A stretch of DNA of 64,000 nt from Methylobacterium bullatum (GTDB lineage: Bacteria > Pseudomonadota > Alphaproteobacteria > Rhizobiales > Beijerinckiaceae), in contig LR743504.1 of NCBI GenBank assembly GCA_902712845.1, positions 3,136,001 through 3,200,000 of the forward strand, written 5' to 3'. The notes beneath the pieces are model-generated. The model was not told where the DNA came from and made no database searches. It was given only the letters and a program-made list of their open reading frames with translations. This document shows, piece by piece, positions 40,397 through 49,158 of the stretch. A program made the translations under genes and the position numbers. The first letter of the stretch is position 1, and the number at the start of each line of letters is the position of its first letter.

Positions 40397-41662
40397 TCAA
40401 CCGATCCATTCCCCCGCACGCATCACCGGTACCGTACGCCCTTCGGCGGTAAGTCCGTCGACATCAATGTCGGCAGAGCCGATCATCCAATCGATATGAA
40501 TCAGGCTGCGGTTTGCGCCACGTGCCGCGAGGTCGTCCTCACTAAAGCCTTCACCACCGTTGCGGAAACATTTGCTGTAGGCCTGCCCCAGGGCGATGTG
40601 GCTTGCGGCGTTCTCGTCGTACAGGGTGTTGTAGAACAGCAGTCCGGACGCCGAAATGGCCGACGAGGCCGGCACCAGGGCGACCTCGCCGAGACAGCGG
40701 GAACCCTCGTCCGTGTCGAGCACGCGGGCGAGGACGTCGCCTCCCGTGCGAGCCGTCGCCTCGACGATACGCCCTTTTTCGAACCGAACCCGGATGCCGT
40801 CGATCAGCGTGCCCTGGTAAGAAAGGGGCTTGGTGCTCGCCACATAGCCGTCCACCCGCGACTTGTGCGGCGTGGTGAACACCTCTTCGGTGGGAATATT
40901 GGCATTGCACAGGATGCCGCTGCGCGAGACGGAGGCACCGCCGCACCATTCGTGATCGTCAGCGAGGCCAACGGTGAGATCGGTATCGGGCCCTTGAAAA
41001 CGCACAGCCGCGAAACGATGCTGATTGAGGATTTTAGTGCGAGCGTGGAGAGCATCGTTATGCGCCCTCCACTGGCCCACCGGATCGCCTCCGTCGACAC
41101 GGGACGCAGCGAAGATCGCGTCCCACAGGCGTGCCAGCGCTTCGTCCTCGGGGCAATCCGGGAAGACGGTCCGCGCCCAGGGGCGGGTCGCTGCCGAAAC
41201 GATCGTCCAGTTAGTGGAGAAGTTGGCGATAAGTTCGAGGGCCGGCACATAGGCCTTCGAGCGCGAGCGATTGGCGCGGGCGACCTTCTGCGCATCCTGC
41301 CCGGCCAGCAACGATGGATCATCTCCGGCGATCGCCAGCCTCGCGGCCCCGTTGCGGAACGCTTCTGCCATGCCGCTGTAAAGCCAGCCCGCCGCAGTAT
41401 CGAACGCGTCGTCGGGCGCGTGAGCGAAGCGAGCCAGGGTTGCGGCATCGTCGGAATAGAAGGTTGTCACCAGGGACGCGCCGGCCTTGTAGGCCTCGGT
41501 GGTAATCGCGCGGGCGAAGGGCGCGGCTTCGAGCGGCGCCGTCATCACCAGTTCCTGGCCATGCTTCAGCCCGAGCCCAATTCGAACCGCCACCTCGGCG
41601 AGGCGGCCGATCCGCTCATCGAAGGAGAGGGGTGTCGTGTCAGCCCCAATGCTTGTCGTCAT
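40397..41662 (-). CDS. aminopeptidase, peptidase family M29
   Basis: A 421-residue metallo-aminopeptidase of the thermophilic-aminopeptidase (M29) type. DDHEWCGGASVSRSGILCNANIPTEEVFTTPHKSR (240s-270s, shown in parts: NANIPTEEVFTTPHK) carries the metal-binding Glu pair, and HIALGQAYSKCF and HIDWMIGSADIDVDG near the C-terminus supply the His and Asp ligands. Likely a cytoplasmic peptide-recycling enzyme. ATG 41662 is preceded by GAGGAG; a GTG directly before is equally possible. Confidence 0.9.
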   Translation of the reverse strand: MTTSIGADTTPLSFDERIGRLAEVAVRIGLGLKHGQELVMTAPLEAAPFARAITTEAYKAGASLVTTFYSDDAATLARFAHAPDDAFDTAAGWLYSGMAEAFRNGAARLAIAGDDPSLLAGQDAQKVARANRSRSKAYVPALELIANFSTNWTIVSAATRPWARTVFPDCPEDEALARLWDAIFAASRVDGGDPVGQWRAHNDALHARTKILNQHRFAAVRFQGPDTDLTVGLADDHEWCGGASVSRSGILCNANIPTEEVFTTPHKSRVDGYVASTKPLSYQGTLIDGIRVRFEKGRIVEATARTGGDVLARVLDTDEGSRCLGEVALVPASSAISASGLLFYNTLYDENAASHIALGQAYSKCFRNGGEGFSEDDLAARGANRSLIHIDWMIGSADIDVDGLTAEGRTVPVMRAGEWIG

Positions 41663-41753
41663 CACCCAATCTCCTCAGCCCCACCCCGCATAGGCTGCGG
41701 GGACGACGCTCAGCAAGATCGGGATTCGTGACGGCGTTTCAAGCGCGGGTCGG

Positions 41754-42047
41754 TCAGGCCGCGCGCGACCAGGTGATTTCGCCGAGATTCTCGCGGAAGG
41801 CAAAACGCATGAGGTGGTCGGCCACCACGTTCTCGAGACGGGTCAGACCGGCCGGGTCGGGGGTCGCCACACGCATCAGAAGGGCATCGGCCTCTGCCTG
41901 GAACGTGCAAATGCGATCCTCGCCGAACGGCACCGTACCGGCCGCATCCGTGGCTTCAACGGGGAACTTATGACTCCAATGGCGGCAAAGCTGCTTCAGG
42001 TAGCGGCTTGCCTCGGCAGTAGGAACTCTCGCCTGCGAGGTCGGCAT
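41754..42047 (-). CDS. DUF2218-family small protein
   Basis: A 97-residue protein. YLKQLCRHWSHKFPVEA, then FQAEADALLMRVATPD and LENVVADHLMRFAFRE, match the DUF2218 pattern (RYLxxLCxHW). Function not known; members often sit beside metal or transport genes. Stand-alone, 89 bases upstream of the M29 gene in the same direction. Confidence 0.85.
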   Translation of the reverse strand: MPTSQARVPTAEASRYLKQLCRHWSHKFPVEATDAAGTVPFGEDRICTFQAEADALLMRVATPDPAGLTRLENVVADHLMRFAFRENLGEITWSRAA

Positions 42048-42363
42048 CGTCTGGTCTCCTTCAGTCCCTGTAATCCATGAGCACAGCCGGTAAATGGTGG
42101 TCGCCAGGCTGGGCAGGCCGTCATTGAAGGTGCGATCCGCCTCTCATGAAGGGGTATGGATCGTTAACGCCCCCATAAGACGCTGCAGTGCACTCACTGA
42201 GCAATCTCACCGCGATAACGCTTTAGATCGGAATTCGAAGCCGATTTATGGCGCGTCGCGAGACGGATTGTGATCCCTTCTTGTGCGACGCACAATGGGG
42301 CTTGTGCAGAACGCGACTGAGCGTTCGGTTCGCTCCCGAGAGGCGAGGTCATGGCCCCGAAGC
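42048..42363. other. intergenic region without a supported gene
   Basis: 316 bases. The only structure noted is a short perfect inverted repeat TTGTGC-GAC-GCACAA (42281-42295), possibly an operator. The rest shows nothing. Confidence 0.5.
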
Positions 42364-43809
42364 CTATTCGGGCGGAACCGTCAGAGGTGGGTTTGCCGAC
42401 ATTGCGACGACCTTCCCGGGGTTCAGGAGATCGTGCGGATCTAAAGCGAGCTTGACCCGACGCATCAGGTCCAGGCCCACTGGATCGCCGTAAAGCCCCA
42501 GTTCGTCTCGCTTGATCAGACCGATGCCATGCTCGGCGGCGATGGACCCGCCCATATGGTGCACAATGTCGTGAACAATCCTGTTGAAGCGGCCCCATTG
42601 CCTGAGGAAAGCGGTCTTCTCCATGCCGAGGGGCTGGCTGAGGTTGAAGTGAATGTTACCGTCGCCGAAATGCCCGAACGCGCAGACGCGTAGGCCCGGC
42701 ATTTCTGCTTCGCAGGCTGCGATCGCCGTATCCAGGAAGTCGGCGAGACGCGAGAGCGGCACCGAGACGTCGTGCTTGATCGAACCGCCTTCGAGTGACT
42801 GAACGTCGGACAGGTTTTCGCGGAGCGCCCACAAGCTCGCATTCTGCGTCTCGCTCGATCCGATGACTGCATCCTCAACGAGGCCATCCTCAATGGAAGC
42901 AGCGAGCGCCGTCGCAATGCAGTCCAAAGCCTCCGGCCCGGTGCGCGTCGTGGCCATCTCGACAAGCGCGTAGGCAGTATGGTCGCCGGGGAGTGGGCGC
43001 AGAAATCCAGGCCTATGTTTCAGCACGATGTCGAGGCCGAAGCGCGGAATGTACTCGAATGCCGTGAGATCCCGTCCGGCCGTCCGCTTCAACTTATCGA
43101 ACAGGGTCAGAGCTGCGTGTGGGGACGACAAGCCAGCGAAGCCGACCACCCGCGACGAGGGCTTGGGATAGAGCTTCAGCACCGCCGCGGTGATGATTCC
43201 CAGGGTCCCTTCCGATCCGACGAACAGGTGTTTCAGGTCGTAGCCCGCATTGTTCTTACGCAGCGCCTTCAACCCGTTCCAAACTCGGCCGTCGGCCAGC
43301 ACTACTTCGAGGCCGAGCACGAGATCGCGCGTATTGCCGTAGGCGAGGACGCCGGTCCCGCCGGCATTGGTCGCGAGGTTCCCGCCGATCGTGCATGACC
43401 CTTCCGAAGGCAGTGAAAGGGGGAACAGCATTTCCTCCACGTCAGCGGCCGCCTGAACCTCGGCGAGCAGGGCGCCGGCTTCGACAGTGATGCTGGCACT
43501 CAGGCGGTCGATGGCGCGAATGCGGGAGAGACGACTCAGGGATAGGACGATCCCGCCCTGTGGCACGCCGCCCCCCACCAGTCCGGTATTGCCGCCCTGG
43601 GCGACGATTGCGATTCCAGCTTGGGCGCAGGCCGCGACGACGAAGGCGACCTCACCGGTATCGGCCGGACGGACGACGGCGATTGCGCTCCCCCGGAAGA
43701 GGCCGCGCCATTCCACGAGATGAGGTGCGATGTCCGCGGGCGCCGTGAGGACATACTTTTCCCCCAACCGACCGACGAGACGAAAAAGGAGATCGGCGGA
43801 AGCGCTCAC
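42364..43809 (-). CDS. FAD-binding oxidoreductase, D-2-hydroxyacid dehydrogenase type
   Basis: A 481-residue flavoprotein of the FAD_binding_4 plus FAD-oxidase_C type. QGGNTGLVGGGVPQGG (about residues 68-83) and PSEGSCTIGGNLATNAGGTG bind FAD; the C-terminal substrate domain has FGHFGDGNIHFNLSQP and EHGIGLIKRDELG. Relatives act on D-2-hydroxyglutarate, D-lactate or glycolate. The substrate is not decidable. GTG 43809 gives the best N-terminus; ribosome site weak, and the frame stays open further upstream. Confidence 0.87.
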   Translation of the reverse strand: MSASADLLFRLVGRLGEKYVLTAPADIAPHLVEWRGLFRGSAIAVVRPADTGEVAFVVAACAQAGIAIVAQGGNTGLVGGGVPQGGIVLSLSRLSRIRAIDRLSASITVEAGALLAEVQAAADVEEMLFPLSLPSEGSCTIGGNLATNAGGTGVLAYGNTRDLVLGLEVVLADGRVWNGLKALRKNNAGYDLKHLFVGSEGTLGIITAAVLKLYPKPSSRVVGFAGLSSPHAALTLFDKLKRTAGRDLTAFEYIPRFGLDIVLKHRPGFLRPLPGDHTAYALVEMATTRTGPEALDCIATALAASIEDGLVEDAVIGSSETQNASLWALRENLSDVQSLEGGSIKHDVSVPLSRLADFLDTAIAACEAEMPGLRVCAFGHFGDGNIHFNLSQPLGMEKTAFLRQWGRFNRIVHDIVHHMGGSIAAEHGIGLIKRDELGLYGDPVGLDLMRRVKLALDPHDLLNPGKVVAMSANPPLTVPPE

Positions 43810-43978
43810 GGAAAGCTCGGGGCACGAGATCAGGGGGCAACACGAAGCGGTCAGGGCCGGACCGGCACAATGGCGGCGGGCAGCTCTGCTCCTATGATAA
43901 GGATCGTGCCCCCTCTTTGCAGGGCGCAGAGCTGCCCCGCAACCGATCCGAGCAAGCCCACCAGGAGGCGCCAGACCG

Positions 43979-44677
43979 ATGCTGTCCGTGATCCCGAACC
44001 CACCCCGCATCGCCCTGCCCATCGTCGGCAGCGAAGACTTCTTCCCCGTGCGCCGCGTCTATTGCGTGGGGCGCAACTACGCCGCTCATGCCCGCGAAAT
44101 GGGAAAGGATCCCGACCGCGAGCCGCCATTCTTTTTCATGAAGCCGGCGGACACGCTTCAGATCGTCCCGGGCGCGGAGGCGGTGGACCATCCCTATCCG
44201 CCGCGTACCGCGAATTACCATTTCGAGGTGGAACTCGTGGCCGCTCTCGGACGCGGCGGGCGGGACATTCCCGCAGCCGAGGCGCTGGATCACGTCTACG
44301 GCTACGCCGTCGGCCTCGACATGACCCGCCGCGACGTTCAGGACGAAGCCAAGCGCCTTGCACGCCCGTGGGACCTCGCCAAGTCAGCCGATGCCTCGGC
44401 CCCCATCGGACCGCTCCACCGGATCGAAGGTCGCGGGCATCCAATGCGCGGCGCCATCGTGCTCTCGGTGGACGACATTCCCCGCCAGGCCGGAGACCTA
44501 TCGGAGATGATCTGGTCCATCGCCGACCAGATCGCGCTCTTGTCCACCTATTTCGAGCTCCATCCCGGCGACCTGATCTTCACCGGAACCCCTTCCGGCG
44601 TGGGCGCGGTCGAGCGCGGACAGGCAATGGAGGCGGCCATCGAAGGCTTCGGCGCCATCCGCCTCAACGTCGTATGA
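43979..44677 (+). CDS. fumarylacetoacetate hydrolase-family protein
   Basis: A 232-residue protein with the FAH metal site: VGRNYAAHAREMG (conserved early segment), FFFMKPADTLQ, and YHFEVELVAALG, where the Glu pair binds Mg. GSxxG-type TGTPSGVGAVERGQ lies near the C-terminus. Members hydrolyse acylpyruvates or decarboxylate oxaloacetate. Its last codon overlaps the Nudix start (ATGA), so both are translated together. Confidence 0.92.
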   Translation: MLSVIPNPPRIALPIVGSEDFFPVRRVYCVGRNYAAHAREMGKDPDREPPFFFMKPADTLQIVPGAEAVDHPYPPRTANYHFEVELVAALGRGGRDIPAAEALDHVYGYAVGLDMTRRDVQDEAKRLARPWDLAKSADASAPIGPLHRIEGRGHPMRGAIVLSVDDIPRQAGDLSEMIWSIADQIALLSTYFELHPGDLIFTGTPSGVGAVERGQAMEAAIEGFGAIRLNVV

Positions 44678-45153
44678 TCGGCACCCTTCTCGACCGACCG
44701 CTCTTCCAGCGGCTGTTCCAGCTCGGCGCCCTCGCGACCCGCGGGATGACCCTCGGCGTGCGTGGCGTCGCCCTCGACGCGCGGGGACGCGTCTGCCTCG
44801 TGCGCCATACCTATGTGGGGGGATGGCACTTGCCCGGCGGTGGCGTCGAGATCGGCGAGTGCGCCGTCGACGCCATGGTCCGGGAGTTCCGGGAAGAGAC
44901 CGAGATCGTGGTGGAGGAAGCGGACACGCTGCGTCTGCACGGATTTTTCCGCAGCACCGCCGCCATGGGCCGCGACCACATCGTCGTCTACGTCGCCCCC
45001 ACCTTTACGCTCCTCGGACCGAAGCTTCCCGACCGGGAGATCGCGCAATGCGGCTTCTTCGCGCTCGACGCCCTGCCCGAAGGGACCACGCGGGCCACGC
45101 GCGAGCGCCTCTGCGAAATCGCCCATGGGCGATCCCCGGCGACCGCGTGGTGA
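44674..45153 (+). CDS. Nudix hydrolase family protein
   Basis: A 159-residue protein. The Nudix box GGGVEIGECAVDAMVREF then REETEI follows G-x5-E-x7-R-E-x2-E-E-x-G except that the last Gly is Glu (EETE). The preceding GWHLPGG is intact. Likely a nucleoside-diphosphate-type hydrolase of unknown substrate. It is translationally coupled to the FAH-family gene and followed 130 bases later by tRNA-Gly. Confidence 0.88.
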   Translation: MIGTLLDRPLFQRLFQLGALATRGMTLGVRGVALDARGRVCLVRHTYVGGWHLPGGGVEIGECAVDAMVREFREETEIVVEEADTLRLHGFFRSTAAMGRDHIVVYVAPTFTLLGPKLPDREIAQCGFFALDALPEGTTRATRERLCEIAHGRSPATAW

Positions 45154-45282
45154 AGAAACGAGAAAGTTGCCCGCCGGCAAAAGAACCGCAAAACAGCTCT
45201 TGCCACGCCCGCCGGAATGTTGTTTAGAGACGCCGTCCGGGGCCGCCGGCGGGTCTTCTCCTCCAGCGGCACGGCATAGTGA

Positions 45283-45357
45283 GCGGGTGTAGCTCAGGGG
45301 TAGAGCACAACCTTGCCAAGGTTGGGGTCGAGGGTTCGAATCCCTTCGCCCGCTCCA
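45283..45357 (+). tRNA. tRNA-Gly (anticodon GCC)
   Basis: A 75-base cloverleaf with encoded CCA. The acceptor arms GCGGGTG and CGCCCGC pair, with one G-T pair; anticodon stem CAACC/GGTTG encloses loop TTGCCAA with anticodon GCC; the T arm GAGGG TTCGAAT CCCTT is canonical. The 3' part from the anticodon on is the attachment site of the adjacent mobile element and is repeated at 57074-57122. The integrated copy of the tRNA stays complete on the left. Confidence 0.98.
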
Positions 45358-46520
45358 ATTTCTCTTACGAGAAACAACGACTTAGCGGCCGGTTTGCAGA
45401 CCGGTCGCTCGCAGTCTGACACGCAACTAGCACGCATTCCACATGGTACCATCGGACGGGTTGCAGCCCGGCCGATGGCGTTCGCGATCTCATCAACGGC
45501 CTGCCGGGCCTTGGCGAGATGTTCCGGCGCGACGTGGGTGTATCGCCCCGTCGTCCGGAAGTTCGGCATGGCATGGCCCATGAAGGCCGCCAAATCCAGT
45601 TCCAGCACACCGCGAGCGCGAAGCTCTGTCGCCATGGTGTGGCGGATTGCGTAGGGCACCACGTCCTCGCTGAGGCCAGCGGCCTCGCGGACGGTACGGA
45701 ATGCCTTGTTGATTTTCAGGACGGGCTTGCCGCGCCACGCCACGAGGGGGCCGGCAGTGGTCGCCTGGATCCACGGGCGCAGGAAGTCCGCCACCGGCAG
45801 GATCGGCCGCCGCTTCTTCGTCTGAAGCCGCTGGGGCGGGTTGAGATTGATCGTGCCGCGCGAAAGGTCGCACTGGAACGTCGTCAGTTGCAGCAAGGCT
45901 TCCGGGCGGGCTGCCGTGCCGATCAAGAGGGCGATGAACGTCCGCACGTGATCCGGCATCTCGGCGTCCCACAGGGCAGCCATCTCCTCAATCGACAGCA
46001 CGCGGTCGCGCGGCTGGCCTTCCGGCAACGTGCCGAACGGGATGGGGCGGTCGATCTCGCCATTCTTCCAGGCGAAGTTCACGGCAGCCTTGGCGACGCC
46101 CATGGCGCGCTTGATCGTGCCGGGCGCGTAACCCTGAGTCCGAAGCTTACGCGAAACGTCCGCCTGTCGATCCAAAGTCAATTCCGCTGCCGTGATCTCG
46201 CGCGGCAGTGCTTCCAGGATCAGAGTCAGGTTACGCTTGATTTCGCCGCCGCTTCGGACGTGCTGCCCATGCTTGTGAACGTATCGGACAAAGATATCGC
46301 CAAGCGGAACGTCTCGCGGATGTTCCCGCTCACGGTCTGCATTGAGCGTCACCCACCGCGCGAGCGCGAGCTTGGCGTCTTCAATATCGACAGTGCCAAG
46401 AGATTCGCGCTTTGTCTGTCGCGTACCTGCATCGAACCAAGTCCGGCACCACTGCGAACTGTTACCGCGCTGACTGAGCCAGTATTTTCCGAGTTGGCCG
46501 AGCTTGGTTCCGCGTGACAT
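45294..46520 (-). CDS. tyrosine integrase of the element
   Basis: A 408-residue site-specific recombinase that would insert and excise the element at tRNA-Gly. N-terminal SAM-like and core-binding part (WCRTWFDAGTRQTKRESLG start), then the catalytic domain: Arg in IGTAARPEALLQLT, YAIRHTMATELRARG, GHAMPNFRTTGRYTHVA with the nucleophile Tyr. The last residues (GAGEGIRTLDPNLGK then VVLYP) are encoded by the antisense strand of the attachment site and the tRNA gene, and the TGA (45294-45296) lies within the tRNA. ATG 46520 chosen; it overlaps the HTH gene by 172 bases. Confidence 0.9.
   Translation of the reverse strand: MSRGTKLGQLGKYWLSQRGNSSQWCRTWFDAGTRQTKRESLGTVDIEDAKLALARWVTLNADREREHPRDVPLGDIFVRYVHKHGQHVRSGGEIKRNLTLILEALPREITAAELTLDRQADVSRKLRTQGYAPGTIKRAMGVAKAAVNFAWKNGEIDRPIPFGTLPEGQPRDRVLSIEEMAALWDAEMPDHVRTFIALLIGTAARPEALLQLTTFQCDLSRGTINLNPPQRLQTKKRRPILPVADFLRPWIQATTAGPLVAWRGKPVLKINKAFRTVREAAGLSEDVVPYAIRHTMATELRARGVLELDLAAFMGHAMPNFRTTGRYTHVAPEHLAKARQAVDEIANAIGRAATRPMVPCGMRASCVSDCERPVCKPAAKSLFLVREIGAGEGIRTLDPNLGKVVLYP
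45312..45360. repeat. left attachment site (49-bp direct repeat, inside tRNA-Gly)
   Basis: From CTTGCCAAGGTT to CGCTCCAATT, covering the tRNA anticodon loop to the CCA and three bases beyond. An identical copy is at 57074-57122. Sequences outside the repeat differ (CACAAC against CTACAGT on the left side, TCTCTT against CATCCA on the right). Confidence 0.96.
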
Positions 46521-46711
46521 GCCTGAATCTCGTTTGCCTGTAGGTATGCCAAAAGGTGTTGCTCGGTGTAACGGCACCGGCCGGCGATCTTCGTGTGCGC
46601 GATCCGGCCACGTCGGCGCTCGCGGCGCAAGGTATCGACCGAGACTCCCAGCTTCGCCGCCGCCTGCATTTCCGTCAGGATCGATGGGAGTTTGAAGGTC
46701 TCGGCCGACAT
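46349..46711 (-). CDS. helix-turn-helix DNA-binding protein (AlpA/excisionase type)
   Basis: A 120-residue protein. LTEMQAAAKLGVSVDTLRRE, then RRRGRIAHTKIAGRCRYTEQHLLAYLQ (residues 12-60) is a MerR/excisionase-type HTH like the AlpA/Xis regulators of satellites. It lies eight bases after the DUF2190 gene and its 3' 172 bases overlap the integrase start, so the C-terminal 57 residues (low complexity) may be disposable. It probably controls excision or integrase expression. ATG 46711 chosen. Confidence 0.8.
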   Translation of the reverse strand: MSAETFKLPSILTEMQAAAKLGVSVDTLRRERRRGRIAHTKIAGRCRYTEQHLLAYLQANEIQACHAEPSSANSENTGSVSAVTVRSGAGLGSMQVRDRQSANLLALSILKTPSSRSRGG

Positions 46712-46718
46712 GGCAGCC

Positions 46719-47048
46719 TCAGAAGCTGCCGTTGAGGCGGACAGCGACCGTGCCGCTCTGAGCGGCGACGGTCTCCACGGCGACGCCGATCCGGGTATTG
46801 CCCGTCGCCGTCTTCGTGACCAGCTTCGTGGCGTTGTCCCAAAAGACCGCATCGCCGACAAGCATCGCCTGGGCGACCACCTTGGGCATCGCGAAGCAGC
46901 CGGTCGTCACCAAGTCGAGATCCGTCCCGGTCAGAGCATCACCGGCCGCGACGCCGAACAGGCTGCCCACGAGAACGCCGTCGCCCGAACGGATATCGGC
47001 GGGCGCGGGCAAGGTGATGTTCTCACCCTTTTGGATAAAATTACGCAT
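46719..47048 (-). CDS. DUF2190-family capsid decoration (cement) protein
   Basis: A 109-residue protein starting MRNFIQKGENITLPAP, with the DUF2190 pattern VGSLFGVAAGDALTGTDLDLV and AMLVGDAVFWDNATKLVT, then NTRIGVAVETVAAQSGTVAVRL. Family members bind the outside of phage capsids or sit beside the major capsid gene. It follows the gpW-like gene by 5 bases in the head operon. Confidence 0.85.
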   Translation of the reverse strand: MRNFIQKGENITLPAPADIRSGDGVLVGSLFGVAAGDALTGTDLDLVTTGCFAMPKVVAQAMLVGDAVFWDNATKLVTKTATGNTRIGVAVETVAAQSGTVAVRLNGSF

Positions 47049-47053
47049 GATGC

Positions 47054-47272
47054 TTACAGTCCTTTCGATGTTCTGAACATGATCGCGGTCGGCGACGGTC
47101 GTTCCAAGGTTTGGATCTCGCGATTGACTTGAATGATAGCCTGAGCGAGTTCGGCGTCGGATCGATAGACGACCCGCTCACCGTTCGAATCTTCGAACTC
47201 CCGCACCGGGTTGGTGCGCGCCCGGATCAGATCGTCCCGGAGTTCGCGGAGACGCGAGAGCGGGACGGTCAC
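47054..47272 (-). CDS. gpW-like head-tail joining protein
   Basis: A 72-residue protein (GTG start): LSRLRELRDDLIRARTNPV, then DSNGERVVYRSDAELAQAIIQVNREIQ. Size, position after the capsid gene and the pattern of residue types are those of gpW-type connectors, which seal the portal for tail joining. If real, the satellite head could accept tails made by a helper phage. GTG start overlaps the fusion gene stop by four bases. Confidence 0.75.
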   Translation of the reverse strand: MTVPLSRLRELRDDLIRARTNPVREFEDSNGERVVYRSDAELAQAIIQVNREIQTLERPSPTAIMFRTSKGL

Positions 47273-49158
47273 AGGCTGCCGCCCGTCTTCGGAGTCTTGA
47301 ACACGCCGCGCCAATCGAGAGCACCGGCACCGAAGTCGAGGACCGCGCGGAACTCGATTCCCAAAACATCCCATCCTTCGCGGCTCGAAACCTGTACGCC
47401 TTGGGCCGACGACAAGTATCCGATCTCCAAGACCGGCAGGACAGCCGGATCTGCGAAGGTGAGGAAGGTGCCCATGGGTAGGCGAGGGTCGACCAATAGT
47501 TCGAGTCGACCGCCGAACGGGTTGACCGACGACGGGTCCGGCGCGGCGATGACCGCCAAAGCCTGTTCCGCCAGGGTTTCGAGTTCGGCGCTGACAAGCA
47601 GATACTTCGCGGTCGCGTTGATGGGCGACTTGCCGTCCGTGCCGACCTGTTTCCGCATGGCGAGGCGGGCGACCGCCAGGGCGGAAATCAGCGCGGTTGC
47701 GGTGTCGAGGGCCGCCGCCGTCCCGAGGTTGCCATGGGCAAGATCGAACAACCGCTTGGCGTCGCCCATCGTCGGGCCGGCGCCGTTGGCCTGTGCCAGG
47801 AGGCCCACGAGAAGCAGCGCTTCGGTCTCGGCGGCTGCGCGGCCGGCGGCCTCGCCCCAGTCGCGAAATGCTCCCAGGTCATCGTTCACGATTGCCTTGC
47901 GCGAAAGACTGAACATCGAAGCATAGGTATCGAGTTCGAGCCCTTCGACCGCTTCACCGCGCGTCGTATGCTTGATCTCGCCCGCCTCGGTTACTTTCTG
48001 CAGCGGCCCGACCTCGCCGAGACGAAGGCGGGATGCGCGCCTGAAGTCAGTCAGCAAGGATTTGCGGGCGAGACGCTTCAGGGGGCTCTCGGCGGCCTGG
48101 TAGGCCGGCACGAGCGTCCTGGCGCCGACGCCCTGAAGCAGATTCGTGAAGTCGCTCGTCGTGTGTAGCGCGGTCCGCAGAAGCATATCCGTGTCCATGC
48201 CGACCACGCTCACACCGCGAAGGGCGAGGGCGGCGCGGGCGTGGTCGACCAGCCGGTCGCCCATGAACTGGCGGCTGTGATCGGGCGGGGCCGTGCCCAT
48301 GACGCGTGCGGCGACGGCATCGCAACGGCGGCTCATGATCACGGCCGGGTCGTCGTTCAATCCACCGTTCTGTTGCGTGCGGATCGGCCCGACGTTGCGC
48401 GCCTGCATCGCCACGAAAGCGTCGGCACGAACGGCGATCACGTCGGCGCCGCTATCGATCTGCTGATCCGCCCAATCGGGCGAGAGGCCGCTCTGCCGGG
48501 CGATGGCACGGATCGCCGCGCGGGTCGCGGTCGGCGTCGTCGGCGTCGGCGTCGTCGGCGTCGGGGCGGGCGGCCGGTTGGTCTCGTTGGTCTCGATGGT
48601 CTCGTTGGTCTCGCTGATGTCGGGCATGGCTTCGCTTCTCACGGTTGCGCGGGGGTCGGCCCCGACGGGGACAAAGGAAACTTCGGAAATGGTCCAGGTG
48701 GTCGCGGTGCGGGTCCGCTCGCCGGTCGCCGCGTCGACGCCATCGCGCCAGGCGCTGACCCTGTAGCCGACGCTGACGCCTCGCAGCGTGCCTTCGGCGA
48801 TGCGTTGAACGACGGGGGCCGCGTCGTCGGCGGTGCTCAAGCGGATCAAGGCGACCAATTCGCCGTTCTCGACCCAAGCCCGTTGGACGACGCCGACGAC
48901 ATCGCGCGAACCGCTCTGCCGATGGGCGTCAAGAACGGGCACGCCATGCACGCTCGCGGGAATGAAGCCTTGGATCTGAAGGGATTCGAGGAACGTCCCG
49001 CGCTGATCACGGCGACGAACGGCACTCCCCGCCGAGATCACGGCGACGACGGTGTTCGCCTGTCGGTCGAACGAGTTCTCGCGCACGGGCTCCCGCCTCA
49101 CAAGGAGCGGGTCGTTCTGGTCGCGTGCGGCCCGTTCGAGGGTTTCGGTTTCAAGCAC
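47269..49158 (-). CDS. prohead protease / major capsid protein fusion
   Basis: A 629-residue fused protein (GTG start). Residues 1-178 are an HK97/Mu-type prohead protease: NSFDRQANTVVAVISAGSAV, then VHGVPVLDAHRQSG with the catalytic His, then TLRGVSVGYRVSAW with the catalytic Ser and TTWTISEVSFVPVGADP. Residues 180-209 are a low-complexity hinge (Glu-Thr-Asn repeats, then Pro-Thr repeats). Residues 210-629 are the major capsid protein (ATRAAIRAIARQ onward; SDFTNLLQGVGARTLVPAY). Such fusions are known in phages and satellites of Hyphomicrobiales. The protease presumably cleaves the hinge during maturation. Confidence 0.88.
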   Translation of the reverse strand: MLETETLERAARDQNDPLLVRREPVRENSFDRQANTVVAVISAGSAVRRRDQRGTFLESLQIQGFIPASVHGVPVLDAHRQSGSRDVVGVVQRAWVENGELVALIRLSTADDAAPVVQRIAEGTLRGVSVGYRVSAWRDGVDAATGERTRTATTWTISEVSFVPVGADPRATVRSEAMPDISETNETIETNETNRPPAPTPTTPTPTTPTATRAAIRAIARQSGLSPDWADQQIDSGADVIAVRADAFVAMQARNVGPIRTQQNGGLNDDPAVIMSRRCDAVAARVMGTAPPDHSRQFMGDRLVDHARAALALRGVSVVGMDTDMLLRTALHTTSDFTNLLQGVGARTLVPAYQAAESPLKRLARKSLLTDFRRASRLRLGEVGPLQKVTEAGEIKHTTRGEAVEGLELDTYASMFSLSRKAIVNDDLGAFRDWGEAAGRAAAETEALLLVGLLAQANGAGPTMGDAKRLFDLAHGNLGTAAALDTATALISALAVARLAMRKQVGTDGKSPINATAKYLLVSAELETLAEQALAVIAAPDPSSVNPFGGRLELLVDPRLPMGTFLTFADPAVLPVLEIGYLSSAQGVQVSSREGWDVLGIEFRAVLDFGAGALDWRGVFKTPKTGGSL

